Part shown: piece after piece, positions 33,801 to 45,059 of the stretch
How positions within the stretch are numbered: position 1 is the first letter of the stretch
Layout: each line of letters begins with the position of its first letter
NCBI GenBank assembly: GCA_951230915.1
Contig: OX579641.1
Coordinates: 6,386,001 to 6,450,000 of the forward strand
Direction of reading: 5' to 3'
Source of the DNA: Antitrichia curtipendula
Lineage: Eukaryota > Streptophyta > Bryopsida > Hypnales > Leucodontaceae
Length of the DNA stretch: 64,000 nucleotides
Position numbers and translations under genes: made by a program
Notes under the pieces: generated by a model
Database searches by the model: none
Told to the model about the DNA's origin: nothing
Seen by the model: the letters and a program-made list of their open reading frames with translations, nothing else

Positions 33801-35052
33801 TCTAAAACAGAAAGTGTGTGATAAAATAATAAGAAAGTATGATCCAAGTTGCAAAAAGCGTTTTAAATCTGTCACATCAATATAGAAGCATTGGAATTTG
33901 AATAGTCATACAAATTGCATTTTTAAGCATTAGATTTTGGAATGTATGGACAACAAATAGATGGAAATTGATTCCAAGAAGATCAAAACTTTCCCCCAAA
34001 TAGTATATTATTGAACATTGAGATGACATTGAATAATTTGAAATCTGAAATTTTGGACTGTTTTGATCTAGATTTTAAAATGTCTAATTTCGTAGTTAAC
34101 ATGTGTGCAATTGAAAGAAACAGATTTTAAACCCGGTAAGAGAGAACGAACCTGCAGTAAGCAACACAGCGGTTACCATACAACAAGCCATGGTCTACAG
34201 AGCTTCCCAGAAGAGCTTTCGAGTAACACGATATGGCCTGCAACCAAACAGATTGATAAAAAATCACACCTTCCACTATGAACATGACACCCCAAGTTCA
34301 TTGAAATTGTAATGCAAAAACATAAAGCCAATGCAGGATTTTGAAGCTAGTGTGGCATAGTCTCAACAGCTGAGAGGAGAATTAGAACCCATATGTTAGC
34401 TGAACTTACAATCCACTGAAGAATCTGATTTAGAAGAAATGCAACCAATGAGATTCAAATGCAGAAACGTATCTTCAAAGTCAGAGTGCAGAATTTCATT
34501 TTGAAATCCAAAACTAGAATTTAATTTTGAAAATCATGTCCATCATTGCCATTTCCTAGTCCATACACAAATCCACTAACCTCTTTGAACCTTGAGTTTC
34601 GGAAATCACGGTTCCCTTTCCTCAGAAACACAATGGCTTCGTCCACGGGAGGAGGAAGACGAGCCTCTCCTTCCTGGCCATCTAAACTCTGCACACACCA
34701 CAAAATCCAAAAAAATAATTCAAAACAGTCGCACTACCACACAAACTCCAAAATGAAATCCCCTAATCTTCATGAGCAAAGTCATCAAAATCCAACCCCT
34801 AAAGAATCAAGAAGCCCAAATTGAACCTTACATACTTATTAAAAGTTTGAGTAGGTCATTGTGAAGACTCACCTCTAATTTTATTAGTTTTGTGACTAAC
34901 CACACGAAATTCATTCCGGTGCTATAAAAAATTAGTCCTATCTGAATCATTAATCTTTCACAATATGATCTCATTTCAAAACCTTAGCATAAGCTTGTGA
35001 AACAACTTACAACAACAGTTATATCCTCAACATCGTCCAGCTCGTTCGCCAT
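27893..35052 (-). CDS. TPR-RING-LON N-terminal domain protein, probable E3 ubiquitin ligase
   Basis: Sixteen exons, read on the minus strand, join in phase: 35052-35011, 34688-34581, 34237-34152, 33639-33555, 33370-33284, 32680-32619, 32012-31816, 31332-31272, 31107-30930, 30551-30513, 30327-30269, 29762-29726, 29334-29285, 28974-28905, 28577-28502 and 28044-27893. The model gives 462 residues. Residues about 30-155 form TPR-like helices ([25 protein letters not shown]). Residues 192-229 are a C3HC4 RING with C192, C195, C207, H209, C212, C215, C226 and C229. Residues from about 255 form a LON substrate-binding domain ([60 protein letters not shown]). The layout matches LONRF-type proteins, thought to ubiquitinate misfolded clients; this is family inference. 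No Lon protease ATPase or peptidase follows. The last 24 residues after FSFW do not resemble the family, and a donor-like GTATGC follows FSFW, so the true 3' end may differ. Confidence 0.9.
28700..28860. repeat. Intronic repeat, related to 32425-32560
   Basis: The landmarks TTACATTAGAAAT, GACGTTACAATTGG or GGCGTTACGATTGA, then a GGTTT pair around TCATGAC or ACATGGC, occur in the same order in two introns of the LON gene. Both copies are non-coding and diverged. They look like an old interspersed element or a segmental duplication inside the gene. Confidence 0.5.
29492..29661. mobile_element. MITE-like insertion in an intron of the LON gene
   Basis: The left end AGACTGTTTCAGG and the right end CCTGAAACAGTCT are exact inverted repeats, and the similarity extends inward with mismatches. 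GAAAAT occurs close to both borders and could be a target duplication, but it is offset by one base on the left. The ends match those of the insertion at 14152-14342, so the two belong to one family; a third relic may begin at 32769 with AGACTATTTCAGGAATTTTA. No ORF is present. Confidence 0.6.
32425..32560. repeat. Intronic repeat, second copy
   Basis: Partner of the 28700-28860 sequence, in an upstream intron of the same gene. Shared words include GGTTTACATTAGAAAT and GACGTTACAATTGG. Identity is moderate, so the copies are old. Confidence 0.45.
33040..33190. repeat. Intronic copy of the 27390-27580 repeat
   Basis: Landmarks CAGTTTGAAGACCTCAAGA, AATTTCAGAATT, CTTTTACAGACATAGTCTG and CCTTGTGTGGCCCTGC match those at 27390-27580 in order and orientation. 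The copies lie outside exons. Confidence 0.5.
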
Positions 35053-36848
35053 CGCCACACACTTCACAGCAACGAGTTCTGTAAAAACCCTGAATCACGT
35101 GTAAGACTCAGAATGACTTGATTGTCATATTGACAGACCAGGATTCATTGGTCGGTTTAGAAAAACAGACGAGCTTAAACAAGGCATTACATGTAATCTT
35201 TCATAAGGCCGCTAATCACTTCGAATCAAGCTTAATCCGCAAACACGTAATTCATTCAATCCCGAGAAAGGAACTCCCAATAAACCCCCAAAACATCAAA
35301 CACAAACTCCACAATCTGCAAAACCCAGAATCCTCTTACACAAATTCGCAAAAACGAGCACCAGAATGTGGAAACGAACCCAAGAAATCTGAGCAAACGG
35401 TGAGGATTCCAAGGAATTGGGTGGGCAAGGACGGATAGCTTGCGAATTTGGCGAGAAGAAAGGAGGGTGGGTACTGGTACTGTCTGTACAGTAGCAAGAG
35501 CATTCTCTGCTTCAAGATGCGTCCACGTCGACGTCCTGATATGCGGTCCGGACCTACCGAAGTCCGGACCAAAGTGATATTAATTCATAGTGCCACTCAC
35601 CATCTCTTTGTTGGACGGGTGATAACTTGCTTAGGTTTCTCCAAGGACCAACCGACCTTTCTTGCACTTTGGCAGATCTGATTGGTGCGCTTTTCCTGGT
35701 TCCTGGTTAGGGTTTAGGGGTTTTGTAGGCGTTTTCTTCGCTCTGTTTGCGAGTGTGGGTGTTGAATTTGCTTTGGAATTTGTGTGGTTGTGCTGTAGCC
35801 TTTGGAGTGGGATTGTTTGCAACAGATGCTCTGAGTAGCCGTGAATTTTATGCACCAAAGATGAAGAAATTGGAGAGGGTTGGTACTAATTCTTGGGGAA
35901 GTTCTTCATGGGTCCGTTCAGTTTTCTATGGAAGGATGTGTTGTTTGGGCTTCCTCAATCTCTGGACTCTTATTAGTGGTCAAGGTGCATGCTCAACCGG
36001 GATCAATGTGTTGCCAGTAGGTTTGAGGGATGTGAGTATAGATCAATTACCAGTGGAGGATCCCTAACCCTAATTAGATGAGGTTGAACTCCTCGTGGTC
36101 TGCAGAGGTATGTAATTTTCTGAGGCTCCACTTCTGGTTACATGTGCTTCTCTGCAATCCTTGACTTGAAACAGCAAATTCAGGAATGACGTAGCTGAAG
36201 TGACAAACATCTCTGTAAATTGGAATACCTTAAAACACTACTGTAGTTAGTCAATTAGAAACTTTGCATGTAACTGCAGCGAGCAATTCATGTTGGCGTG
36301 GAGCAGATCGCATTAATCAACCTTCAAACTTGCTTCAGTTGTTAATCCCAGTTGAAGGTAATTGTGAGTCGATAATCAAAGGTGATCACAATGAATAAAC
36401 CACTTTCTTCCTTACTATAGGGGTTGGGGAATATCAAACTCACCAGATTCCACTATGTTCAAGTAGTAGCGTTTTAGTTATGATGAGAGCAATTTTGAGA
36501 TGGAGGCTCTGAAACTTTCCAATCTCAGACTGATTCCAGAAATCTTTGCTTTACTTACACAAGCAAGCAGCTGGTATGTCTACCCTTGACCCTCAGCATG
36601 TGTCGCTTTACGTTCATTTTTTCACCGTCCTTTGACTCCTTTCCCCCTCTTTTCATCAGCATATATCTGACAAAGAAGAAGGCAATTTATAATTGATTAC
36701 ACTGCTAAATATTTATTAGTCAATTTGTCAATGGTTTAATATGCAGTTGACCCTTAAACGTCTACTGTCTCCGACTGTTATATTAATGTCCCTTTTCGTG
36801 TACTTGCAGAAGTAATTGTATAAGCAGTTTTACTGAATAACTGCAGGT
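35053..36848. other. LON gene upstream region and spacer, no gene seen
   Basis: The first few hundred bases should hold the leader and promoter of the minus-strand LON gene. A plus-strand ORF of 106 codons at 35747-36067 has hydrophobic and basic patches but no recognisable domain and no splice-consistent neighbour. I cannot support a second, divergent gene. Confidence 0.35.
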
Positions 36849-37700
36849 CCACTTTTTTTGTTTTTTTCTGGAAACAAATGAAACGGGATTTTATTGCCAA
36901 TGATAAAATGCAAACCAACCAGCCACAGGTGACCTGTTGGGACAAGCACAGCAAGACACACAAACCTACAATACAACGCAGGACAACAGGCAGGTCCAGT
37001 TTTGCAAACATGGAGAAGCCTTGTAACATTGTAGAGCAGTGCATGTTGCCCATCTTCTTCACAGCAGCTGCTCTCTCATTGGCACAGTACATCCATTTGT
37101 CTACAAATAGTCCGTTGAATACCAACACTTCCATTCTTGAAACTGAAGATGTGAGAGGAGGATACTTAAGAAAGATCTCAAACAATCAGAGCATCATAGA
37201 TACCCGAAGCCTTCCTTGAATTTGCAGTTGAACCCAAGGTGTTTGCAGGAATGTAAAGTCTCCCTCTCATGGAACCGACACACTCCTGATTTCAGACCTT
37301 AAAAGAAGAAAAGCTTTGATTCTAATTCTACTAACAACACCATGTCTGCGTGTCATCCTTATTACTGGAGTCTCCTCAAATGCGCAACAGTTGATGTTTC
37401 CCCCACAACAACCCGCAAACAAACCACCAAACAAAACCCGGCAACACAAACCCCACAAAACACTGACGGCAAAGAGCACCCCCACCATCGCCATCACCTT
37501 CCGACACACAAAACTAAAAACCTTAGCCCCCCAAAATGCACCACCGTCAACACATACCACGCACACTACGAACTCACAAAGCTCAAGCACTAAGGTAAAC
37601 CAGCCTATTCCCGTCAGCTTCCTATTTCCGACATCTGACTTTTGGCCCCATTACCACCCTGAAACTCATCTAAGTCCATCTATTTTTCTGGCAAAATTAG
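36849..37700 (-). other. Possible retroposed cDNA fragment (minus strand)
   Basis: Read on the minus strand, a GCAATAAAATCCCG segment near 36887-36900 has an AATAAA polyadenylation signal. About 20 bases further on it runs into an A-rich tail, AAAAAAACAAAAAAA, around 36852-36866. A signal followed by a tail is what a retrocopy of an mRNA would leave. Upstream, minus-strand ORFs of 107 and 135 codons (37267-37590, 36778-37185) have no recognisable domain. This could equally be an ordinary 3' UTR of an unrecognised gene. Confidence 0.25.
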
Positions 37701-38310
37701 CTCATTAATTCAGCTTGGGTAACGTGTCTACCATTGATTGGTGGATATCCAAGTACTCATAGATACAATCTATGGCGGTAATGGGTTGTTGATCTGACTT
37801 TTATAAATTAATCCATGGGCGGATTTGTAATTTCAGGGCAGTCAACTTCAAAAATTCATAGAAATTTCAATTTTCATCAGAAAATTATAATTCCACTTGG
37901 GTTTGATTCGTGAAACATGCATACACCTTTGAAAAATAGGTGCCCCCATTGAAGTTGACTCCAACATAGTCAGATTGCAAATCAGGGTGGTAATAGGCTT
38001 GTCTATCTTAGCTGCACCCCAGCCAACCCACACACCACTCCCCGTTCCTGACAAATCTCATCACACTCAGGTCTCACGTCCACCGCATAAAACTTTGAAC
38101 CCATAAACGACGACGCCGAGGACGTTTTCTGGCCGATGAATGACAAAGAATCTCTCCATGTAGGACAAAAGTGCAACTATTCATCCTCCAAATTTTGTGT
38201 AAAAAGGGAAGGTCTTCTACAATAGTTTGTCTTCCAATGAGTACTTTTTCATTTTTTTTAAGTCAACAATTTTCACGGTGATCAACTTGTCGTTTAAGGG
38301 TTAAATATGT
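37701..38310. other. Spacer, no gene seen
   Basis: Mixed-composition spacer with short ORFs only. Nothing recognisable before the minisatellite that starts at 38311. Confidence 0.4.
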
Positions 38311-38655
38311 AGTGGTGCTAATTTTTAGAGGTTTGAGAACTTCAAACATATAGTGGATTTTTAGTTTTTAGGAGTTCGAGAACTTCAAACAAGTAGAAGT
38401 GTTAGTTTTGGGAGCTATGAGGACCTCAAACAAATAGTAGTGCTCGTTTTCTAGAGGTTTGAGAACTTGAAATGCATAGTGTTGCTAGTTTTGGAGTCTT
38501 GAGAACTTCAAAGACGTCATGGAGCTAATTTTTAGAGCTTCCAAAACTTCAAATTCATTGTAGTGCCAATTTGGAGAGCTTTGAGAACTTCAAACAAATA
38601 GTGTTGCTAGTTTTGGAGCTGTGAGAACTTCAAATACATAGTTGTGCTAGTTATT
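38311..38655. repeat. Minisatellite of about eight units of 40-44 bp
   Basis: Units follow the pattern AGTGKTGCTAGTTTT, then a variable GGAG or TAGAG part, then TTTGAGAACTTCAAAC and an AAAT-like end. Eight full units and a partial ninth are visible, each diverged by several substitutions and small indels. No single frame stays open through the array. The unit contains an inverted pair, GAAGTT / AACTTC, in places. Confidence 0.85.
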
Positions 38656-39047
38656 ACCTTTTTGAGCACTTGAATGCCTCTTGTATTGTAGCAACTTGTT
38701 ACTTGATTCAACAAATAGCTATGCTATTAAAGGCTCTGTTTGTATAGCTATAGTTTGTTTTTGAATTTAGGTTCTGCTCAAACTTCCTCACTCGAGGCTT
38801 TTGTCAGTAGGAGTTGTCACACCTTCTTCTTTCTACTCTCTGAATCTTCAAAGAATGGGGACGTGGCACTTTCTCATTGGCTTATGGAGGCTTGCAGAGT
38901 GTCTATTCTCTGCAAGATTCAGAATGAGGATTCTTCTCCTTTGGAAATGAAAAATGAGCACGAAAAAGTTTTTGCATGCACATGTTTTAGCCTGAAGCGT
39001 CACTTTCACCTCAACCGCACTATTGCTTTCACTGCTTCTTTACCCAT
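38656..39047. other. Spacer with a 130-codon ORF of unknown status
   Basis: A plus-strand ORF at 38740-39132 is rich in Phe, Ser and Cys, and runs into the palindromic CACTA-type MITE, which supplies its last codons. It has no recognisable domain. I regard it as chance. Confidence 0.35.
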
Positions 39048-39231
39048 CACTAGAAGAACCCCGTGTTTTTTCTTACGTTTAAAAACTGGACGTCAAATTT
39101 TTTGGACATCAAACATAACATTAGGATGCTAGCTTTGACATAAAAACTAGCATCCTAATGTTATGTTTGATGTCCAAAAACTTTGACGTCCAGTTTTTAG
39201 ACGTAAGAAAAAACACGGGTTTCTTCTAGTG
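39048..39231. mobile_element. 184 bp almost fully palindromic CACTA-type MITE
   Basis: The element starts CACTAGAAGAACCCCGTGTT and ends with its near reverse complement, AACACGGGTTTCTTCTAGTG. Pairing continues to the centre: TCTTACGTTTAAAAACTGGA / TCCAGTTTTTAGACGTAAGA and TAACATTAGGATGCTAG / CTAGCATCCTAATGTTA, leaving a loop of roughly 15 bases around 39135-39148. The terminal 11 bases CACTAGAAGAA are the same as those of the 1,136 bp CACTA element at 9626. The flanking triplets (CAT and ATT) do not match, so the target duplication is lost or the borders differ. Confidence 0.75.
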
Positions 39232-39324
39232 ATTGTAAACACTCTCTAGACTTGCCTATTGTTGACCTTAGCTTGTTGAGAGCCACCTATTGCTTGTAAA
39301 CAGCCCAAAAGGGACATGTTGGGG

Positions 39325-41014
39325 CCCTCAACCCCTAAGCCCTTGGAGACCAAAAGTGTCCCCACATAGTCAAGAAGTCCAACTCAAAGTGCTTATAACT
39401 TTTGCATACAATGTCCGAATTTAAAAAAATGTATAGAAAAATATGCGTTCTTTCTTTTAGTTTGTGTGGTAAAATTTTGAGATCAATACAAGATGTATTG
39501 ATATTTTGAAAGTCAACTAAAGTTCACAGTTTATATTTGAATTCACCAAAATGTGTTTTGATGGTTGCAACTTTGGAAGCTTGTATTTCCTTCACCTAAT
39601 GTTTGTTTTCAATAAAATTAAGTGGATTATATGTCCTTTAACCCCAAAATGCTTAAGCGACCATATATTGTCGCTCCAAAATTTTTAGGCTCGTTTTGGT
39701 ATAGGCAGTAAAATTCCCTTGACTAATTAAAAAAAATTTACGAACAGTATTGAAGGTTAACTATTAGAAGCTTTTATTTTTCACTAATAAAGGTAAATAT
39801 CTGATTTTTGAGAGGTCCTCAAAGGCATATATGTACCACTAGTGGAGGTGTAAAACTTGCAAATTGTACTCAATTTTTGGGCTTTGAGCAAAGTTTATCA
39901 ATTTCACTTGATTTGAAATCTAAGAAATTATATTTATGCATTTGCTTTGAAAATGGTTCCAATAGATAGAGTAAAGTGTTTTCATGATTTTCACCATTGA
40001 AAATTTAAACTTGCTAGTGTTGATCTCAAACATTTTTGGATCACAATAAATTTTGGTGGCTTGTTCAATTTCCTCTTCACACGATGTCCATTTCCAATCA
40101 TTTTTGGAGGGAGGAAACATTGTGCATACTATTCTACCTTACTATCAACTTTGTTAGAAAATAATTATAATAATTCTTGTCTATTTTTTTGAAAAATTAT
40201 CCCCTTGTTTTGCCTAATATTTGAAAAATTGCAATTGATTGAGGAAGAACCACAATATCCTTCTCTAGGGACATATGCTTGTCATTTATAGAAATCATAT
40301 CTCAATATTCTATACATTTTATAAACAAATGACCTTTTATTTGCTTTGAAACCATTGAATGAAGTATCTAAACCTTGTTAGATGCCTATACCTTGTTCAA
40401 TTTTGAATGGTTGCCTAAATAATATAAGTTAAATTTTAGTCTTGCCTAATCTTATTTTTAGACTTTAATTAAATATTAGGCACTTGAGTGCCCAAGGTGC
40501 TAGTAAAGTATAGTAGTCTATTTTGTGTGGTTAAAATTTCATATCAATCCAAGTGATTATGAGTGTCTGAGAAGCATTTTAGTGGAAGGAAGTTTAGCCT
40601 TGGATGTATTTTTATCAACTTTTTTTGCTATCTTGTGACATTTCAAAGCCATTTTGCAGACACAATGAGTCGTTGGAATGATGTTTTCTTTCACCAAATT
40701 AGTGAATGTCTTTGTATGTTGGTTTTGAAGCACTTCATAGTCTTAAGTTTTTTTCATTTGAGTAGGTTTAGAAATCAAATGTCATCTCCAAATGTGTTGC
40801 TAGAAAAAATTTAGCATCCTTTTTTAACACTAAAACATTATAATCTTGTAGTCTATGTAATCAAATGATTCTATATTTGATTCACATCAACTATAATAGA
40901 TACACTACAAAATTGTACAGTTGAGATTTCAACACCTTAGTGACATTGAGACCTATAACACTTTGAAAGCAATGATATTTTTTAACCCAAAAAAGCCTTG
41001 TGCATTTAGGAGTA
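39325..41014. mobile_element. Decayed remnants of the TTAA-bounded family
   Basis: CTCAACCCCTAAGCCC at about 39328 and TTTAACCCCAAAATGC at 39637 resemble the left end of the 21903 element. GCCTTGTGCATTTAGGAGTAAA near 40994-41015 resembles its right end. Between them, CTTATAACTTTTGCAT and GTCCGAATTTAAAAAAATGT (39380-39435) match internal blocks of that family. No transposase is encoded. Borders are approximate and more than one insertion may be merged here. Confidence 0.35.
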
Positions 41015-41015
41015 A

Positions 41016-44000
41016 ATTATGCCCAAATTAATTGAAATTTATCCTCAAGTAATTGGAGGCAATCTACTATATGCTAGCTTAGTTACATGAATGACATCAT
41101 GGCAACTGCTTAGATGTCTCTAATATGATCTTCATCATGAACAAATCTCCTCAATAATCACTGCAACATGTTCCATCTCATTATATTCCATGCATCAAAT
41201 GACGGTTTCATTAACAATCTACTGTTAAGTTTGAAAGTGCTTTTAATGAATGTGCCTAGGGTACAAGGATGGCTTTAGGTGTTTTCAACTCAAGGGAAGT
41301 AAAGATTGTTTTTAGACAATAAATTGTGCAAAAGGCGGTTGTACTATGGATGTAATATATTAGAAATTTAGATATTACAAAATCAACAAAGTTAGCTTAT
41401 CAAACTAAAGTCAAGAACAAAAAATTCCATTCTCTATTGAGACGCTTTCCTAGATAATCAATACTTTGATAAATTTTGTCACTAACTACATGTACGTGTT
41501 CTAAAAGCTGTGAAAGAAAGACAAAATATATTAAGTTGTAAGGCCTATCAAACAAATAAGAGTAATAGTAAAAAAAATTAGAAATAATAAATTAAATTCA
41601 CAATTAGAAGGCTATAAAAGTTGTTTTAAATCCACCACCAATTTAATACTAATCCAGTTTCAATCTACAACACACTCACTTGATTTAAGGCACTTTTAGT
41701 TTCTAAAGAACGGTTTAGAGCCAAAACAATGTTGTTGGATGTTGATGAGCATGGTACATTCTTTGCAAGTTATAGGTGCAAAATTGTGCTTGGCCAATAT
41801 TAAAAGGATGGTAGGACTGTGACCTACATCTCAAATTTTACATATTTGTCCCTTCTTTCTCAATATTCAACACATGTAGTTAATTTCAAATTTGGTGGAG
41901 AATTGACTATGTGGAAAAGATCCAATTGAATAATGGACTTCTTCTATTCACATCTCTAACTAAGGCATACTACAAATTGCCCCTAGTCCAATTATTTCCA
42001 CTTGTTTTGGTCCCTATTGCACTAAAAACTCTAAAAAGTTCAATAAACACTATTATGTAGTTTCTACACAAGATGAAATTTTTATTTATTATCCACAAGC
42101 TTGATGGATGCTATTGGTTACCATTATAAACACACAAGGGATACAAAAATTTAAATTGTGAAAGAAGTTGATAGTATATTAAAAAATTATAATAAATGTT
42201 TTATATTCTTTCAAGAATTAATTTTTAGGAAGATGGTTGCATAGATTTCAAGAATCACTAACTTGAAAGTAAGTCAAAAACATAATTGAAAAATGTCATT
42301 CCAATGGTAAAACTTTGTAAAAGACAATCAACCATTTGATTTTCTTTCTTTCTTTCTAAAATTGTGAAAAATAGAATTAAAAATGAAAACTTTCAAGGCT
42401 ACTCATCTTTGCTTTTAAAGTACAAAACTTAAAATACTTCCAATATTCATTAAAATTAGTCAAAAAGATTGATATGAAGATGTGGAGGGTCAGGAGCTCT
42501 ACTAAAACCATCATTAAAAAAATTTGAAAAAACTGCAAAGTCATGAAGGTTGCAATAAACCATTTTAGTCAATGAGAGACTTCAAGGTCAAAATGAAAAA
42601 TCAAATAGTACACAAAATTCAAACTCAAATTTGAAAATTTGAAAAGTGAATATGTTGAATAGAGTAGTCAAAGATTTAACTCAAAGAATTTCAAAAGTTT
42701 CTAAATGATCAACATTTAGAATTTTCAATTTTTTTGAAAGTAATCTAAAAGAAAGACTTTCATTTTCACTTGTGCATAAGAACAAAAAATTTACTTATTT
42801 TCATGTGAAAATTAGTATTGACCAAAAATTATCTTCTACATGGGATTCAAATAACTAAAAGCAAACTTTAGAAAAAACACGAGCCCTCCAAAGGGCTGCT
42901 AGTTTGGCTATTCCCGATGTTGGGAACAAGTCCCTGCTGGTCGTCAGAAAACAATTAATAATAAAAAAAAAAATTTTAATTTTAAAAATAAAAAAAATAA
43001 AGTCTTAAAAAGAAATAGTTTTTTATATATTTTATTTTTTTTGAAAAAAAATTAAAAATAATACAGGCTGATGTGGCCAGACTTCGACCAAGTTAGCCTG
43101 CCCATGTGGAAGTGTTCCCAAGGTCCCATGGTTTGGAGAACTCATGGCCTTTTGGAAGGCTCATATTTTTTCTAATGAAAGAAAAAAGAAAAAATGTTGA
43201 TATTTTTGAGATTAATGTGAATTCAACTCTTAAATGCCCGAAGCATTATATTTTGGCATTGACTAAACTTTGGAGTTGAACAAAATCTTACCAAAATACT
43301 ATTTTGATATTTTTAAAGTTGAATATCTTTCAGCATCTATTTTAAGCTTCAAAAATCTAATTTTGAAAAATAACTGTTTATAATTTTTTCAATTGGAGAT
43401 TTTGTATAAGGCTGTCCATTGTATATCTTGATTTTTTAGAGTTACAGGCTCTGAGAGATGAGCCTCAAATCCTCTGGACCTTAGGAATTTTTTTTAATCA
43501 AATTGAAAATTTGTTTAAAAAATTTATATAATAAATTTAAGAAGCTACAAATCAATTATGGTTATGCATGTTATGTCTTTTACTTCATATTTTTGCATTT
43601 CTTCAATTTTAGATTTGACAAGTAAAAAGAAGATTTGAAGACTTTAAATCACGTTCACAATTTTAATATTTACATGATCAAACGTCGAGGGTTGCTAACA
43701 TGTGAGTTTAGGATCTTGAGCTTGTGAGCCTAGGCACTTATATTATAGACACGTTATAAGGTTATAGACATGGTTATAAGAGACCTATATTCTAAGTACA
43801 TATATTATAGGCATTTTCAATGGTTGTAAAGTATCTATTTCAACCTCAGTTCAAGACTCATAGGCTTCCATCTCTAGATTCATGTACTAACATTGTTGAT
43901 CAAACATTATAATCTTTCAATTTATAAATGATATTGTTTTCTTTTCTTTTCTCATGTGATCCATAATATATTTAAAGTAAAAACAAAAAACACCTAAAAC

Positions 44001-44890
44001 CGTCCTTGTATCCTTTAGTGCACCTATTAAAAGCACTTTAACTGAATAATAGATTGTCATTGAAATTGTCATTTGATACATTTGAAGTATAATAAAGAGG
44101 TATTTGAGGTCATGTATGGGACACAATAGAAATATTTCAGAGTGATTATTGAGCGGATTTACTCATAATTAAGACCACATTAGGAACACCTAAGTAATTG
44201 CCACCATGTTATTGAGGTAATTAGTAAGTTGGCATGAACTACCAATGCAAACTATCTCCAATCACTTGGGGACAAGTTGTAATCAATTTTGACATGGTTT
44301 TATCCAACATGGTTTCAAAGAATTCATCCCCACTTCTCCCCCCCAAATAGTTTGCAAATATGTTTAATTCCTTATTTTGACAATTTTAGATGTTTTACCT
44401 TGGTTAGAATTCCCACTATTACAATTTTAATAACATCAATTGATCAAACTCATCAAAGGTTTAGACTTTTTATTTGGTTTCAAATAAATCCCAAGAATCT
44501 CAAAAAACTAAAGCCTTGCGCATTTAGGGATTAAGAGTCATCCCATTTGAACAATGTCCCTAAGAACATGGGAAAGATGCAAACCAAAGATCTCTCCCTT
44601 TCATTAATTAAAACAAAATTCTCTCCCTTCCAAGTCCAAGTCCAAATCCAAGTACAATCCAAGTACATTCTTTATTGCAACAAATAGAAATGATGAATAG
44701 TGGATATAATGCCCGGACTTCCTAGACCAAACAATTCATTTCAGTTTCTTTTTCAGTATGAAAGTGCCCTCCCCCCTTTTAGGTCAATCAAAAAGGCCTG
44801 TGTAATATAATACAAAACTTCACAAAGTCAGAAAACCTAAAACCCCAAATCAATCCCTGCCAAGACCTCTGCAAGTCAAAACCCCCCCAG
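41016..44890. other. AT-rich intergenic stretch, no gene seen
   Basis: Long runs of A and T and only short ORFs. A GCCTTGCGCATTTAGGGATTAA-like end near 44512-44533 again resembles the right end of the TTAA family. A repeat related to 3076-3330 lies at 43689-43905. Nothing else could be recognised. Confidence 0.5.
43689..43905. repeat. Dispersed repeat with TATAGGTGT-like motifs (copy 2)
   Basis: Opens GGGTTGCTAACATGTGAG with TTGTGAGCCTAGG, runs through TATATTATAGAC / TATATTATAGGC palindromic words, and closes near TTCATGTACTAACATTGTTG. The same order of features is found at 3076-3330. No coding potential. Confidence 0.45.
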
Positions 44891-45010
44891 AGGGAGGGAG
44901 AGAGAGAGAGACATGAAGACATCATGGACTGATGGACAGCGCCAGTGCTGACATGGCCAAGTCCCAAGCTGACATGGCCAAGCCCCATGCTGACATGGCC
45001 ATGACCCCAG
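44890..45010. repeat. GA microsatellite and three 20-22 bp tandem units
   Basis: A (GA)n tract of about ten repeats lies at 44893-44912. At 44946-45010 the unit TGCTGACATGGCCAAGYCCC is repeated three times with minor changes. Both lie upstream of the GC-rich leader of the Q-rich gene. GA tracts are common near plant promoters, but no role is shown here. Confidence 0.8.
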
Positions 45011-45059
45011 AGTGTGTGCTCTATGATGAGGCTCTGCCAGGCCACCACGGAGATATAAT

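Noticed and set aside
35747..36067. 106-codon ORF divergent from the LON gene
   Set aside because: No recognisable domain and no evidence of splicing or a promoter of its own.
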